The notes under the pieces: generated by a model
The model's database searches: none
What the model was told of the DNA's origin: nothing
Seen by the model: only the letters and a program-made list of their open reading frames with translations
From: Clostridium algoriphilum
Lineage (GTDB): Bacteria; Bacillota; Clostridia; Clostridiales; Clostridiaceae
Length of the DNA: 64,000 nt
Direction of reading: 5' to 3'
Assembly (NCBI RefSeq): GCF_020443705.1
Contig: NZ_JAIZZK010000013.1
Location: 1 to 64,000 of the forward strand
In this document: one piece after another, positions 54,275 to 63,283 of the stretch
Layout of the letters: each line of letters begins with the position of its first letter
Numbering within the stretch: position 1 is the first letter of the stretch
Position numbers and translations under genes: made by a program

Positions 54275-54829
54275 ATGAATGCTATAGAATTAATGATGGA
54301 AGAACATAAAACAATAAAAAGAATGTTAGCGCTTACTCGTAAATTTTCTATAAAGGCCCTTAACAATGAAGATGTTGATTACAATGACTTTTATAAAGTT
54401 ATTGATTTTGTACGTAATTACGCTGATAAACATCATCATAATAAAGAAGAAGTCATTTTGTTTAAAAAAATGAGTGAGGTTTTGGGCGAACGAATAGCAA
54501 ATGGTCCTATTATGGGAATGCTTGTTGAACATGATTTAGGCAGACTCTTTATAAGAAATCTTGAAGAAGCCTTAATAAAATTCAAGGCAGGAGATTCCGA
54601 CGCGAGAATAGATATAATTGCCAATGCTATAGCTTACACTGACTTACTCTACAGACATATTGACAAGGAAGATACCACTATTTACACTTTTGCACAAAGA
54701 AAATTAAGTAAGGATCAGTTAGAAGATATAGACAATCAATGCTTTAATGTAGAAACTGAGGCCACTAAAAATAGTGTTCAAAATAAATATTTAAAATTAT
54801 TAAATGACTTAGAATCTAAAATTAATTAA
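54275..54829 (+). CDS. Hemerythrin HHE-domain protein
   Basis: The 184-residue protein is a four-helix hemerythrin-like domain. Candidate iron ligands are His in MMEEHKTIKRM, HHHNKEEVILF (His and Glu), MLVEHDLGRLF and YRHIDKEDTTIY. Such proteins bind a di-iron centre and act in oxygen, NO or redox sensing or iron handling in anaerobes. AGGAGG precedes the ATG. It is monocistronic. A YtfE/Ric repair protein is less likely because the N-terminal Cys-containing domain is absent. Confidence 0.92.
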   Translation: MNAIELMMEEHKTIKRMLALTRKFSIKALNNEDVDYNDFYKVIDFVRNYADKHHHNKEEVILFKKMSEVLGERIANGPIMGMLVEHDLGRLFIRNLEEALIKFKAGDSDARIDIIANAIAYTDLLYRHIDKEDTTIYTFAQRKLSKDQLEDIDNQCFNVETEATKNSVQNKYLKLLNDLESKIN

Positions 54830-54974
54830 AGGATTTTTGTATCATAACCGATTTAATGATATAATTATCTTATTGTCATTATCTATCTCTAAAATAGACT
54901 AGCATACTTACTAATTTATTTGATAAAAGACTTAGTAAATGACTAAATAAAAAATGTAAAGTGGGAATATTAAA

Positions 54975-55388
54975 ATGAGAGACGTAAAATTAGAAAGAGC
55001 TATAATTAAAATAGATAATGAAATTGCTGCTATGAACATAGCTAAGAAATACCTGTCAAATTTACAAGAGATAAGTACCGTACAGCAGACTTTAAATAAT
55101 AAGAGACAATTACTTGCAGACGATTTGTATGTTGATGATAAGAAATGTTATGAAATGTGCTGTGACGTTATAGAAGATAAACTAGATACAGAACTAGGAA
55201 AAGAAGAGCAACTAGAATTACTTGAAATGATTAAACAAAACTTTGGTAGACAATCACCAAATGTATCTAAAAAAAGTAGTGGCCTTAATGCTTGGTTAAA
55301 AGAACTTTGCATTGAATACAAATGGATTAAAAATGAAGAAACAGATTGGGATATAATTGTTGTTACTGGATTCGGGTTATACGAATAA
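54975..55388 (+). CDS. Hypothetical helical protein
   Basis: I do not recognise this 137-residue protein. The first 100 residues look helical and charged (LERAIIKIDNEIAAMNIAKK, then EISTVQQTLNNKRQLLADDL, DKKCYEMCCDVIEDKLDTEL). The last 35 include KELCIEYKWIKNEETDWDII and an aromatic end VVTGFGLYE. Three cysteines are clustered or nearby. AAAGTGGGA stands before the ATG at suitable distance. A strong hairpin follows, so it is monocistronic. Confidence 0.75.
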   Translation: MRDVKLERAIIKIDNEIAAMNIAKKYLSNLQEISTVQQTLNNKRQLLADDLYVDDKKCYEMCCDVIEDKLDTELGKEEQLELLEMIKQNFGRQSPNVSKKSSGLNAWLKELCIEYKWIKNEETDWDIIVVTGFGLYE

Positions 55389-55425
55389 GCCACATAAATA
55401 AAAATTACAATTAAATTACTAATAA

Positions 55426-55471
55426 TAAATAACCACCATGTTGAGCTATTATCAACATGGTGGTTATTTTT
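55426..55471 (+). terminator. Perfect 17-bp terminator
   Basis: AATAACCACCATGTTGA and TCAACATGGTGGTTATT pair around a seven-base loop and are followed by TTTTC. It separates the 54975 gene from the tiny leftward gene. Confidence 0.92.
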
Positions 55472-55507
55472 TCTTAGTCATATTAAAATAATGTTAACAT
55501 AATTCTT

Positions 55508-55621
55508 TTATTTATTTACTACCGGAACGTTTTTCGCATCATTATGTTTCATTTTTTTATTTTTATCGCCTTTCCCTTGAACTTCTGGTGGTATAGGTCT
55601 ACTCATTCCTTTTTTAGCCAT
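55508..55621 (-). CDS. Tiny basic protein (37 residues), unknown
   Basis: AAGGAGG stands seven bases before the ATG at 55621. The peptide starts MAKKGMSRPIPPEVQGKGDK and ends NKKMKHNDAKNVPVVNK. It is strongly basic and unstructured-looking with no Cys, Trp or hydrophobic segment. The excellent ribosome site argues for real translation. The composition resembles minor small spore proteins; the family is not recognised. Confidence 0.72.
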   Translation of the reverse strand: MAKKGMSRPIPPEVQGKGDKNKKMKHNDAKNVPVVNK

Positions 55622-55666
55622 TATTTTTCCTCCTTAAATTTATTTATTCCGTACACATTTTATTAT

Positions 55667-55828
55667 TTATTCTTTTCCTCTAATTTTGTCATTAATGTGT
55701 ATGACTTCCTCTTCATTTAGACTTGTTAAGTCTAAAATTTCAATCATGCCCTTGCCTTCTTCAAGTAAATTTTTTATATTTTCAACTTCCTCTTCATGCT
55801 GGCCTTTTGGTAATTTTGTTTTCTTCAT
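55667..55828 (-). CDS. Tiny acidic helical protein (53 residues), unknown
   Basis: GGAGGT precedes the ATG at 55828. The peptide starts MKKTKLPKGQHEEEVENIKN and continues LLEEGKGMIEILDLTSLNEE, ending with VIHINDKIRGKE. It looks like one or two short helices with many Glu and Lys residues. It lies 45 bases upstream of the tiny gene at 55508 in the same direction and may be co-transcribed with it. No family is recognised. Confidence 0.7.
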   Translation of the reverse strand: MKKTKLPKGQHEEEVENIKNLLEEGKGMIEILDLTSLNEEEVIHINDKIRGKE

Positions 55829-56071
55829 AAACTTTTATTTACCTCCTTTAGATTTTATATAAGATATTGTAATGTTCTATTACAATATTTTATTTTTACC
55901 TAGAAGATAACTTTTATTCTAAAAAATCAATTTAAAATATGAACATTAAATTTATATACATTAAAAACCATAATTAATTATAAATAGTATATATGTTATA
56001 TGTTTTGCAGTATCAATAACTTAGTATTTGTAAAAGATACTAACATAATATTAAATAGGAGGTCTTTTAAT

Positions 56072-56251
56072 ATGCGTGAAGGATTAATTCCAACTATCTT
56101 AGGTACCGTTGTTAGTGCTGCCGGAGCATCATTTTCAAAAGGTAATATGAAAAAGAAAAATATGCTCCCTATGATTGAAGCAGGTGTTATTGGATTTGGA
56201 CTCGCTCACATTGTTCTAGGAGCAATAGATCTTGTTGAGCACAAAAAATAA
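56072..56251 (+). CDS. Small membrane-associated asparagine/glycine-type protein (59 residues)
   Basis: AGGAGGT is located eight bases before the ATG at 56072; upstream in-frame starts lack a ribosome site. The sequence starts MREGLIPTILGTVVSAAGAS, has a basic centre KGNMKKKNMLPM and a second hydrophobic stretch IEAGVIGFGLAHIVLGAIDL. It resembles small asparagine-synthase-unrelated Firmicute proteins with two glycine-rich amphipathic helices, but I cannot name a family. A bidirectional terminator follows. Confidence 0.72.
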   Translation: MREGLIPTILGTVVSAAGASFSKGNMKKKNMLPMIEAGVIGFGLAHIVLGAIDLVEHKK

Positions 56252-56322
56252 TAGCTTATTTAGTTTTTTTCCAATCACAAAAAGTATCTAAAACTTTTAA
56301 AATCACAATAAATTAGCATAAA

Positions 56323-56360
56323 ATAAAACTGATTAGAATCTAGATTCTAATCAGTTTTTT
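56323..56360 (+). terminator. Bidirectional palindromic terminator
   Basis: AAAACTGATTAGAATC and GATTCTAATCAGTTTT form an almost loop-less perfect palindrome followed by TTATT. It serves the small gene on the left and the symporter remnant on the right. Confidence 0.85.
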
Positions 56361-56370
56361 ATTATTTTAC

Positions 56371-56751
56371 TTATTTTTTTGATACTTTATCTACTACCAT
56401 TGAGATAGCACAATCACCAGTTATATTTGTTGCTATTCCAAAGCTGTCTTGAGCAAAGTGAATTGCAATCATAAGCCCAAGTTGAGCTGGATTAAACATT
56501 AGCATTTTTTCTAATAATCCTAGTGCTGCCATTACGCCACCACCTGGTATTCCGGGTGCTGCAACCATTGTTATACCTAACATTAATATGAATGGTCCCA
56601 TCATTGAAATAGTTGGAGTATTCCCTGATAATAGCATTACTCCCATTGATGCAATAACTAATGCTATTGTATCTCCAGCTAAATGTATAGTTGCACATAG
56701 TGGTATTACAAAATCTGCAATGTCTTCAGAAACCCCATCTGTTTTAGCACA
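56371..56751 (-). pseudogene. C-terminal remnant of a dicarboxylate/amino-acid:cation symporter (SDF/DAACS family)
   Basis: The open frame starts right after an in-frame TAG at 56752-56754, with no start codon or ribosome site. It carries DFVIPLCATIHLAGDTIALV, a substrate-binding helical hairpin segment, and GITMVAAPGIPGGGVMAALG, the second hairpin of this family. It ends DCAISMVVDKVSKK. Full-length members have about 400-450 residues; only about 127 remain. A terminator lies behind it. The N-terminal two-thirds have been deleted. Confidence 0.85.
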
Positions 56752-56859
56752 CTATCCCTCTATATTCATATATTGTTATATATAGTAGACATCCCTTTGA
56801 CTTAATCGGTAAATTAGAACTTGTAATGATCAACAGTAAAATTTAAAAAAATATAAATA

Positions 56860-56902
56860 AATAAAGGCTGTAAACATAATATTTATGTTTACAGCCTTTA
56901 AA
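56860..56902 (-). terminator. Terminator after cstA
   Basis: TAAAGGCTGTAAACAT and ATGTTTACAGCCTTTA form a perfect stem with a seven-base loop; T-rich sequence follows in the minus direction. Confidence 0.9.
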
Positions 56903-56931
56903 ATTAGAATTAACGTACTATTAGTAAAAGT

Positions 56932-58368
56932 CTACATATTTACATTGTTTTTGACTTGAACCTTTTTCGCAGCAATTAAGAAAATTATCATTGCTACAAT
57001 TGCTCCGAGTATTCCTATAGTGAATGAAATACTTTCAGAAAGCTGAAAACCCTCTGGAGCAATTAAAATGTATGAAGTACATACTGCTGTCATAAATGTA
57101 GCTGGCACCGTTGCCATCCAGTGTTTCTTACCTATATTAACCATATACATGCCAGCTGTCCATAATACAATTGTAGCCAAAGTTTGATTAGACCATCCAA
57201 AGTATCTCCATATTATTGCAAAGTCCATTTTAGTTAATATGAACCCAATAAAAAACAATGGAAAACTAATTAAAAATCTATTTTTGATAGGACCTTGATT
57301 AAATTTAAGTGCATCAGCTATAGTTAATCTTGCACTTCTAAATGCTGTGTCACCAGAAGTTATAGGGCAAGCCACAACACCGAGTATTGCTAAGACACCA
57401 CCAACTTTTCCAAGTAAACTAATTGAGGACTCATTTACTACCCATGCAGCTGTATGACCCGGCAATGCCATAGTAGCATTTAACTGAGGCACTCCTCCAA
57501 AGAAGCTCATTGCTGCAGCTGCCCATATTAATGCAACTATACCTTCTACTATCATTGAACCATAAAATATACTTTTACCTTGTTTCTCGTTAGATATACA
57601 CCTTGCCATTAAAGGTGATTGTGTTGCATGGAAACCTGAAATAGCACCACACGCAATAGTTATAAAAAGCATTGGGAATATTGGATTCTTGCCTGGGTTT
57701 GAATGCATATTAACCAAATTAGATATTGTTACTTCTGGTATAGGCATTCTTCCAAAAATTAAGGCACCAGCAATACCCACTGCCATTATTAATAGACAAA
57801 AACCGAATATAGGATATATTTTTCCAATTAGTTTATCTATTGGAACCATTGTTGCTAGTATATAATATGCAAATATTATATATATTAACATTTGTAAATT
57901 TAGCCCTGTCAAACTTTTTAATATTCCAGCTGGCCCAGTTACAAAAACCACTCCTACAAGTATTAGAACTATCACTGAAAACACTCTCATAAAGTTTTTA
58001 AAACCTTTACCAAGATATTTTCCTACAACTTCAGGAATACTTGCACCATCATGCCTTACTGATAACATACCTGAAAAGTAATCATGAACTCCTCCTGCAA
58101 AGATACATCCAAAGACAATCCACAAAAATGCTGCTGGACCCCACATTGCACCTGCAATTGCACCAAATATAGGGCCTAAGCCTGCAATATTTAAAAATTG
58201 GATTAAGAAAATCTTCCATTGAGGCATCTCAACAAAATCTACACCATCCGCTAGCCTTATTGCTGGAGTTTTTATTGTTTCATCTGCACCAAAAACTTTT
58301 TCTACAATTGTACCATAAATAAAATATCCTGCTATAAGAGCTATAATTGCTACAATAAACGATACCAT
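56932..58368 (-). CDS. cstA: CstA/BtsT-family carbon starvation protein (pyruvate/peptide transporter)
   Basis: The protein has about 13-15 membrane segments and CstA-type sequence blocks such as FGCIFAGGVHDYFSGMLSVR and GASIPEVVGKYLG, also ACGAISGFHATQSPLMARCI. I start it at the ATG at 58368 (478 residues, MVSFIVAIIALIAGYFIYG) because AGGAGGGG precedes it, dropping 24 unlikely upstream residues. It belongs to the shorter CstA group (about 480 residues, versus about 700 for Escherichia coli CstA). Members transport pyruvate (BtsT, CstA) and perhaps peptides. The LytS/LytT pair directly upstream in the same direction likely controls it. Confidence 0.92.
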   Translation of the reverse strand: MVSFIVAIIALIAGYFIYGTIVEKVFGADETIKTPAIRLADGVDFVEMPQWKIFLIQFLNIAGLGPIFGAIAGAMWGPAAFLWIVFGCIFAGGVHDYFSGMLSVRHDGASIPEVVGKYLGKGFKNFMRVFSVIVLILVGVVFVTGPAGILKSLTGLNLQMLIYIIFAYYILATMVPIDKLIGKIYPIFGFCLLIMAVGIAGALIFGRMPIPEVTISNLVNMHSNPGKNPIFPMLFITIACGAISGFHATQSPLMARCISNEKQGKSIFYGSMIVEGIVALIWAAAAMSFFGGVPQLNATMALPGHTAAWVVNESSISLLGKVGGVLAILGVVACPITSGDTAFRSARLTIADALKFNQGPIKNRFLISFPLFFIGFILTKMDFAIIWRYFGWSNQTLATIVLWTAGMYMVNIGKKHWMATVPATFMTAVCTSYILIAPEGFQLSESISFTIGILGAIVAMIIFLIAAKKVQVKNNVNM

Positions 58369-58588
58369 TTGAACCCCTCCTAGTAATATAATATCTTTAT
58401 TATAGTATATATTATAGGATTTGAATACGATTTCATACATGAAGAAACAAAAAAACTACATGAAGTGCTCCTACATAACCATACCATTACTTTGTCAGTG
58501 TTTGAATATATGATTTTAAAATATATTTTATTTATATTAATTAAGTGTGGTTTCATTTATGGAAAATAATAAAACACATTTAGTGTTT

Positions 58589-59287
58589 TTATATGCCCAT
58601 TATTTGTTTAAACTGAATTATATTATTTCTACTTACTGGAACATCTACTTTCTCATCTTGCAATTTCAACATAAAGGTATTGTTAAACCATGGAATTATT
58701 TCCGTTATTTTATCAGTATTTACAATGTATGATCTATGACTTCTAAAAAAAAATTCCTTTGGAAGTTTTTTATAGAAATCTGAGATACTACAATTTATAT
58801 TGTATTGCATACCTTTAATATAAATTAATGTTTCTCGTTCGTTTGCTTCACAATAATCAATATCAATTATATTCCTTACCATCATCTTACTATCTTTCCA
58901 AAGGGTTATTTTTTTATTTACGCTTTTTTTCTCCAAACTCTCTATCTTTTTTAATACACTAACTATACGTTCTTCCGAATATGGCTTCAATACATAATCA
59001 AAAACTCCAATTTCAAATGCATCTACAGCGTAATCTTTATGCGCAGTAATAAAAATGATAAATGGACGTTTGGTGAAGTGACTAATAATTTTACCTAATG
59101 CCATTCCATCTAGTTTGGGCATATTAATATCCAAAAAAATAACATCCGGTTTATTTGCTTCAATATATTCTAGTGCAATAATCGAATCATCAAATTCATC
59201 CATTATTTTAATATTACTAAAATTATTTATGAAATACTTTAGTTCCTCTCGTGACGGATATTCATCATCAACGATAATACAGTTCAC
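58589..59287 (-). CDS. LytTR-family response regulator (LytT/BtsR-like)
   Basis: The 232-residue regulator has a receiver domain with D7/D8 and phospho-acceptor Asp53 in VIFLDINMP. A LytTR DNA-binding domain follows (about 128-230) with YCEANERETLIYIKGMQYNI and FFRSHRSYIVNTDKITEIIP. The start is GTG at 59287, with AAGGAG inside the end of the kinase gene, so translation is coupled. It pairs with the LytS-type kinase and lies 220 bases upstream of cstA. The homologous BtsSR and LytST systems respond to pyruvate, so regulation of cstA is the natural prediction. Confidence 0.93.
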   Translation of the reverse strand: MNCIIVDDEYPSREELKYFINNFSNIKIMDEFDDSIIALEYIEANKPDVIFLDINMPKLDGMALGKIISHFTKRPFIIFITAHKDYAVDAFEIGVFDYVLKPYSEERIVSVLKKIESLEKKSVNKKITLWKDSKMMVRNIIDIDYCEANERETLIYIKGMQYNINCSISDFYKKLPKEFFFRSHRSYIVNTDKITEIIPWFNNTFMLKLQDEKVDVPVSRNNIIQFKQIMGI

Positions 59288-59291
59288 ATAA

Positions 59292-60965
59292 TCACTCCTT
59301 TATTCTCCTTACATTAAAATTGATTCTAGTACCACTAGATAGTCTTTCTATTTTTAATCCTTCACCATAAATATATTTTAACCTATTATGAACATTTGAT
59401 ATACCTATTTTATTACCTTCCATTGTTCCCGCGTATACTTTTTCTATAATTTCGTTTGTTATGCCCACTCCATCATCTTCAACCATTATCACAATATCCT
59501 CACTTGTAACTTTTTTAATCTCAATTGTGACGCTGCCAGATCCCCTTCCTTCTAAAATGCCATGTTTTATAGCATTTTCAACTATTGGTTGAATTATAAG
59601 GCTTGGAATTTTAATGTCTAAATTCTCTTCAATATTATAAATTACATGAAGTTTTTCACCAAACCTTGCTTTCTCTATCTCTATATATGCCTTTACCTGC
59701 TCTAATTCACGGTAAATGTCTACGTGATTTTCTCCCATTTCCAAATTATATCTTAAGTAAGTAGATAAATTTATAATTAACTCCCTTGCCCGATTAGGAT
59801 TAATTCTAATAAATGAAATTATAGTATTTAGTGCATTAAACAAAAAGTGAGGATTTATCTGAGCTTGTAGTGCCTTTATTTCAGCCTTATTTGCCATATG
59901 CTTTAGCTCTTCAAGTTTGCTTATTTCTAGTTGAGTAGAAATAAGTTGAGATAATCCTACTGCTAAGTTTATATTTCTAAAAGAAATTGCATCCTCACCG
60001 CAATAATATATTTTTAATGTACCTATCATTTCATTTCCTTCCTTCAATGGAGCAATAATCGCAGATTTCAAATTGCAATTCAAGTTAGGACAATCTATCT
60101 GCTTTGCATTAGTTAAAGAAAGCAATTCGCCCTCTTTAATAACTTTTTTTGTAGCCTCTGTTACAATCCCCTGCCCTTTTATATGATGATCAGCTCCTAC
60201 ACCAACATGCGCTAATATATATTTCTTATCTGTTATAGCTACAGCATCCGCATGAATTGAATCTTTTATAATTCCACATATTTTTTCGAATGAATTTTCA
60301 TTCATATCTCTAAAATAGGGCAAGGTTTTATTAGCTATTTCTAAAGCAATTTGTGCTTGTTTCGCTGCATCCTCTTCCTTTTCCCTATGTATTTTTTGAA
60401 TTATTAATATTAAAATTGAAATCCCTATGGCATTAGTAAAACTCATAGGAAAATATATGCTTTTTACAATGTTTAAGGCACTGTGAAAAGGATGTGCCAT
60501 AACAAGTATTAAAACCATTTCCAAAATTTCTATTATAAGACCACTAATTAACCCGTACAACCACTTGTTATTTTCATTTGATTTTTTATATATCATGCTT
60601 GCGACTATTCCTGAAATTATAGTGGTCATCGCACATGGAATTGATGTAATTCCCCCTATATCTATTATTAGCCTGTGCACTCCAGCTATAACTCCTGCAA
60701 GTATCCCAACATATGGGCCACACAATATTCCCCCTGCCATTACACCAATAATTCTAGTGTTGGCACTAGCTCCATTAACCTGTGTCCCAGTGTACGTTCC
60801 TAAAATTCCAAATGTACCAAAAATTATTGAAAGTATAATTAAATCTCTTTTTTTAAATTTATCTTTTTGAACAATTTTTTTAAAGCTTCCTATTCTTGAA
60901 ACAATAAATGCAATAAGAATTACATAACCTAGATTATTAGTAAGGCTTTTTAGTAATTCAATCAT
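59292..60965 (-). CDS. LytS/BtsS-type sensor histidine kinase
   Basis: The 557-residue protein has an N-terminal 5TMR-LYT membrane region (about residues 1-192) with GVMAGGILCGPYVGILAGVI. A GAF domain (about 210-350) follows, then the LytS-type phospho-acceptor LQAQINPHFLFNALNTIISF with His373, and an HATPase domain (about 450-555). The GAF-linked Cys in DCPNLNCNLK could be redox- or metal-sensitive. It is a LytS family member; relatives sense extracellular pyruvate. It ends with TGA at 59292, within the ribosome site of the regulator gene. Confidence 0.93.
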   Translation of the reverse strand: MIELLKSLTNNLGYVILIAFIVSRIGSFKKIVQKDKFKKRDLIILSIIFGTFGILGTYTGTQVNGASANTRIIGVMAGGILCGPYVGILAGVIAGVHRLIIDIGGITSIPCAMTTIISGIVASMIYKKSNENNKWLYGLISGLIIEILEMVLILVMAHPFHSALNIVKSIYFPMSFTNAIGISILILIIQKIHREKEEDAAKQAQIALEIANKTLPYFRDMNENSFEKICGIIKDSIHADAVAITDKKYILAHVGVGADHHIKGQGIVTEATKKVIKEGELLSLTNAKQIDCPNLNCNLKSAIIAPLKEGNEMIGTLKIYYCGEDAISFRNINLAVGLSQLISTQLEISKLEELKHMANKAEIKALQAQINPHFLFNALNTIISFIRINPNRARELIINLSTYLRYNLEMGENHVDIYRELEQVKAYIEIEKARFGEKLHVIYNIEENLDIKIPSLIIQPIVENAIKHGILEGRGSGSVTIEIKKVTSEDIVIMVEDDGVGITNEIIEKVYAGTMEGNKIGISNVHNRLKYIYGEGLKIERLSSGTRINFNVRRIKE

Positions 60966-61132
60966 TTATATAACCCCCGTTTCATCTAAATTCACGTTCA
61001 CTTAAAAAGGCTCCTATTTTATATTATATACAACATTCTATAATACATAAAGGCACAAAATCTATGTTATAATTAATGTAACATTTCAATTAGTTAATTA
61101 AAAACATTTAATAGCTACAGGAGGGTCCTTTG

Positions 61133-61741
61133 ATGAGAATGATTTTTTTTGATACAGAAACTACTGGCATAAGGCCAGGGAACATATGTCAACTCAGTTA
61201 TATCCTTGTTGATACTGATTATAAACCTATAAAAACTATAGGTAAAAATATATTTTTCACAGTAGATTATATAGAACCATCTGCACAAGAAGTGCATGGT
61301 TTTAGTGTAGATGATTTATTTGATCTAAGCGATGGCAAAACGTTTGAAGATTCTTACGAGGATTTTTGGGATGATTTTGTAACTGCAGATATTCTTATAG
61401 GACACAATGTTAATTTTGATATAAAATTTTTAACTCACGAGCTTGAAAATTGTGGGCATAGTCTAACTCCTAAACATATATTTTGTACAATGAAATATTA
61501 TAAAGATATCTGTAAACTTCTCACTGCACGTGGAGGCCATAAAAATCCAAAATTATCAGAAGCCATTAAATTTCTTGAATTAAATGAAGCGCAAATAAAT
61601 TTAAAAAGCAATGAGTATTTTGGAGATAAATCGAATTTTCATGATGCCAGATTTGATACTACTGCAACATATTTGCTAGTTACAGAAGGCATAAGGAAAG
61701 GTTTCATTCCTAAACATTACTTTTCAAAAATTGCTAAATAA
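61133..61741 (+). CDS. DEDD-family 3'-5' exonuclease
   Basis: The 202-residue protein has the exonuclease motifs: ExoI MIFFDTETTGIRPG (Asp, Glu), ExoII GHNVNFDIKFLTHEL and ExoIII HDARFDTTATYLL. This is the fold of the DNA polymerase III epsilon/PolC proofreading domain and of small stand-alone nucleases. No polymerase or helicase domain is attached. GGAGGG stands seven bases before the ATG at 61133; an adjacent TTG one codon earlier is not needed. It is monocistronic. Substrate (DNA or RNA) is not determinable. Confidence 0.9.
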   Translation: MRMIFFDTETTGIRPGNICQLSYILVDTDYKPIKTIGKNIFFTVDYIEPSAQEVHGFSVDDLFDLSDGKTFEDSYEDFWDDFVTADILIGHNVNFDIKFLTHELENCGHSLTPKHIFCTMKYYKDICKLLTARGGHKNPKLSEAIKFLELNEAQINLKSNEYFGDKSNFHDARFDTTATYLLVTEGIRKGFIPKHYFSKIAK

Positions 61742-61879
61742 TTTATTACTTAGATTACTCTTTTTATCATATTATGCTAACAGAAGTATATATTGCTTAG
61801 ACTGCATTTAAACGCAACTGAAGTAATATATACTTTTTGTTATAGCATACTAAAAAAACTTTTAAGTATAAATAGTATA

Positions 61880-62299
61880 TTATTCTTCAAGAAGTTTTTG
61901 GAACCTACTCCATACCTTTATATTAGTTTTTTTGAGATTTACAATTCTAAATCTCTCATTTACAAAAGCATGCGTTGTACTACCTTTAGCTAAAATCTTT
62001 CCATCATCTTCTCTTACTACATTATAATTAAATATTACTTTAGCCCCATTTAGTTCTTTCATAAAAGTTTCGATTATGAGTATGTCTTCGTTTTTCGCTC
62101 CTTTTTTGTACTTACAAGAGCTCTCAACTACCGGCAACATAATACCACTTTGTTCCATTTCTTTATAGGTCATACCTATCGCTGTTATATATTCTGTCCT
62201 CCCTACTTCAAACCAAGCATAGTAATTTGAATGATGGACAATTCCCATTTTATCTGTCTCTACATACCTTACTTTTAGTTTTGTTTCATTGACATACAT
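61880..62299 (-). CDS. Acyl-CoA thioesterase, 4HBT/YbgC-like hot-dog fold
   Basis: The protein has the hot-dog motif VRYVETDKMGIVHHSNYYAW with the catalytic Asp and the His-Ser-Asn-Tyr-Tyr set of YbgC-type thioesterases. WFEVGRTEYITAIGMTYKEM then follows. It hydrolyses acyl-CoA or acyl-carrier thioesters in the cytoplasm. Two in-frame ATGs exist (62305 and 62299). GGAG is eight to nine bases before the second and only two or three before the first, so I use 62299 (139 residues). It is followed on the right by an unknown gene in the same direction 42 bases upstream. Confidence 0.9.
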   Translation of the reverse strand: MYVNETKLKVRYVETDKMGIVHHSNYYAWFEVGRTEYITAIGMTYKEMEQSGIMLPVVESSCKYKKGAKNEDILIIETFMKELNGAKVIFNYNVVREDDGKILAKGSTTHAFVNERFRIVNLKKTNIKVWSRFQKLLEE

Positions 62300-62340
62300 A
62301 TTCATTTCTCCAATCCGCGTTGTGTTTATCTTATAAGTAA

Positions 62341-63066
62341 TTAAAACTCATATATTATACCATCACAAAATATCCTTTTAATAACTCTATTGTGTATATA
62401 TATTTGAATTGTGTCACCTTTTTTCAGGTATAATTCAACGGGTAAATCAAGATTACTAGTAAAGTTTCCTGATTTTATTTTTAACTTAGTCCTATGGATA
62501 TGCGTTCTTCCCACCAAGTCCTCAAGATCTGCACCTAATAACAATCCCTGTCCTGAAAGCATACTATCAATTTGTATTCTAGGATATTCAGTAATCTTTG
62601 CAATCATAGGAATATCATTCCCTATTTTTTCATTACTAATATCTTCTATCTCCTCATCTATAATTATAGAATCATTTTCAATCACCGCATTACTAATATC
62701 CACCAAAAAATAAGAATTAATTTGGGATTTTTCTATCTTTTTATAATGAAAATTATCTTCATCACGTAATATTCTAAGGTATACTAATTTCAATAATTCC
62801 TCATAAGTATTGTTTTTAAATTTACCAAATTCTTTAGCAATAATATTATCTATACTTTTGTTCAGTCTTGGTTCATTAATTTTTCCTAAAATACTTTTAC
62901 AACCTAAAAAACTAGCTAGCTCAGATTTTACAGTATTTATATGAAGATCCTTTTCATTTAATTTAACATCCGTATTAGCAGCCATAAATACATTCGAATA
63001 TTGTGGATATGCACATTGAATAAATCCTAAATATTTTTTATTTTTATCGTATACATTAAAAGGCAT
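62341..63066 (-). CDS. Hypothetical two-part protein
   Basis: I do not recognise this 241-residue protein. It starts MPFNVYDKNKKYLGFIQCAY. The first 115 residues look alpha/beta (SELASFLGCKSILGKINEPR, then ELLKLVYLRILRDEDNFHYK). An acidic stretch (IIDEEIEDISNEKIG) links to a beta-rich C-terminal part (KLKIKSGNFTSNLDLPVELY, LKKGDTIQIYIHNRVIKRIF). There is no membrane segment or known active-site motif. AGGAAG precedes the ATG. It may share an operon with the thioesterase gene. A C-terminal nucleic-acid- or ligand-binding barrel is possible but unproven. Confidence 0.75.
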   Translation of the reverse strand: MPFNVYDKNKKYLGFIQCAYPQYSNVFMAANTDVKLNEKDLHINTVKSELASFLGCKSILGKINEPRLNKSIDNIIAKEFGKFKNNTYEELLKLVYLRILRDEDNFHYKKIEKSQINSYFLVDISNAVIENDSIIIDEEIEDISNEKIGNDIPMIAKITEYPRIQIDSMLSGQGLLLGADLEDLVGRTHIHRTKLKIKSGNFTSNLDLPVELYLKKGDTIQIYIHNRVIKRIFCDGIIYEF

Positions 63067-63283
63067 ATTACGTCACTTCCTTCTATATTATTTTTAAATT
63101 TATATAAATAACAATGTTTTATATTAATATTATACATCTACTTAAAATTCATAAATACAATTTTTTAAAAATATTAACCTATATATAATATTTTATACCA
63201 TTTGTAGTAATTTTTTCTGGACATATATTTTTTAATATTATGGTTATATTAATATTATATAACCCATATAAGGAGGAATATTT

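Noticed and set aside
61130-61132. TTG as start of the exonuclease gene.
   Set aside because: The adjacent ATG at 61133 has better spacing to GGAGGG.
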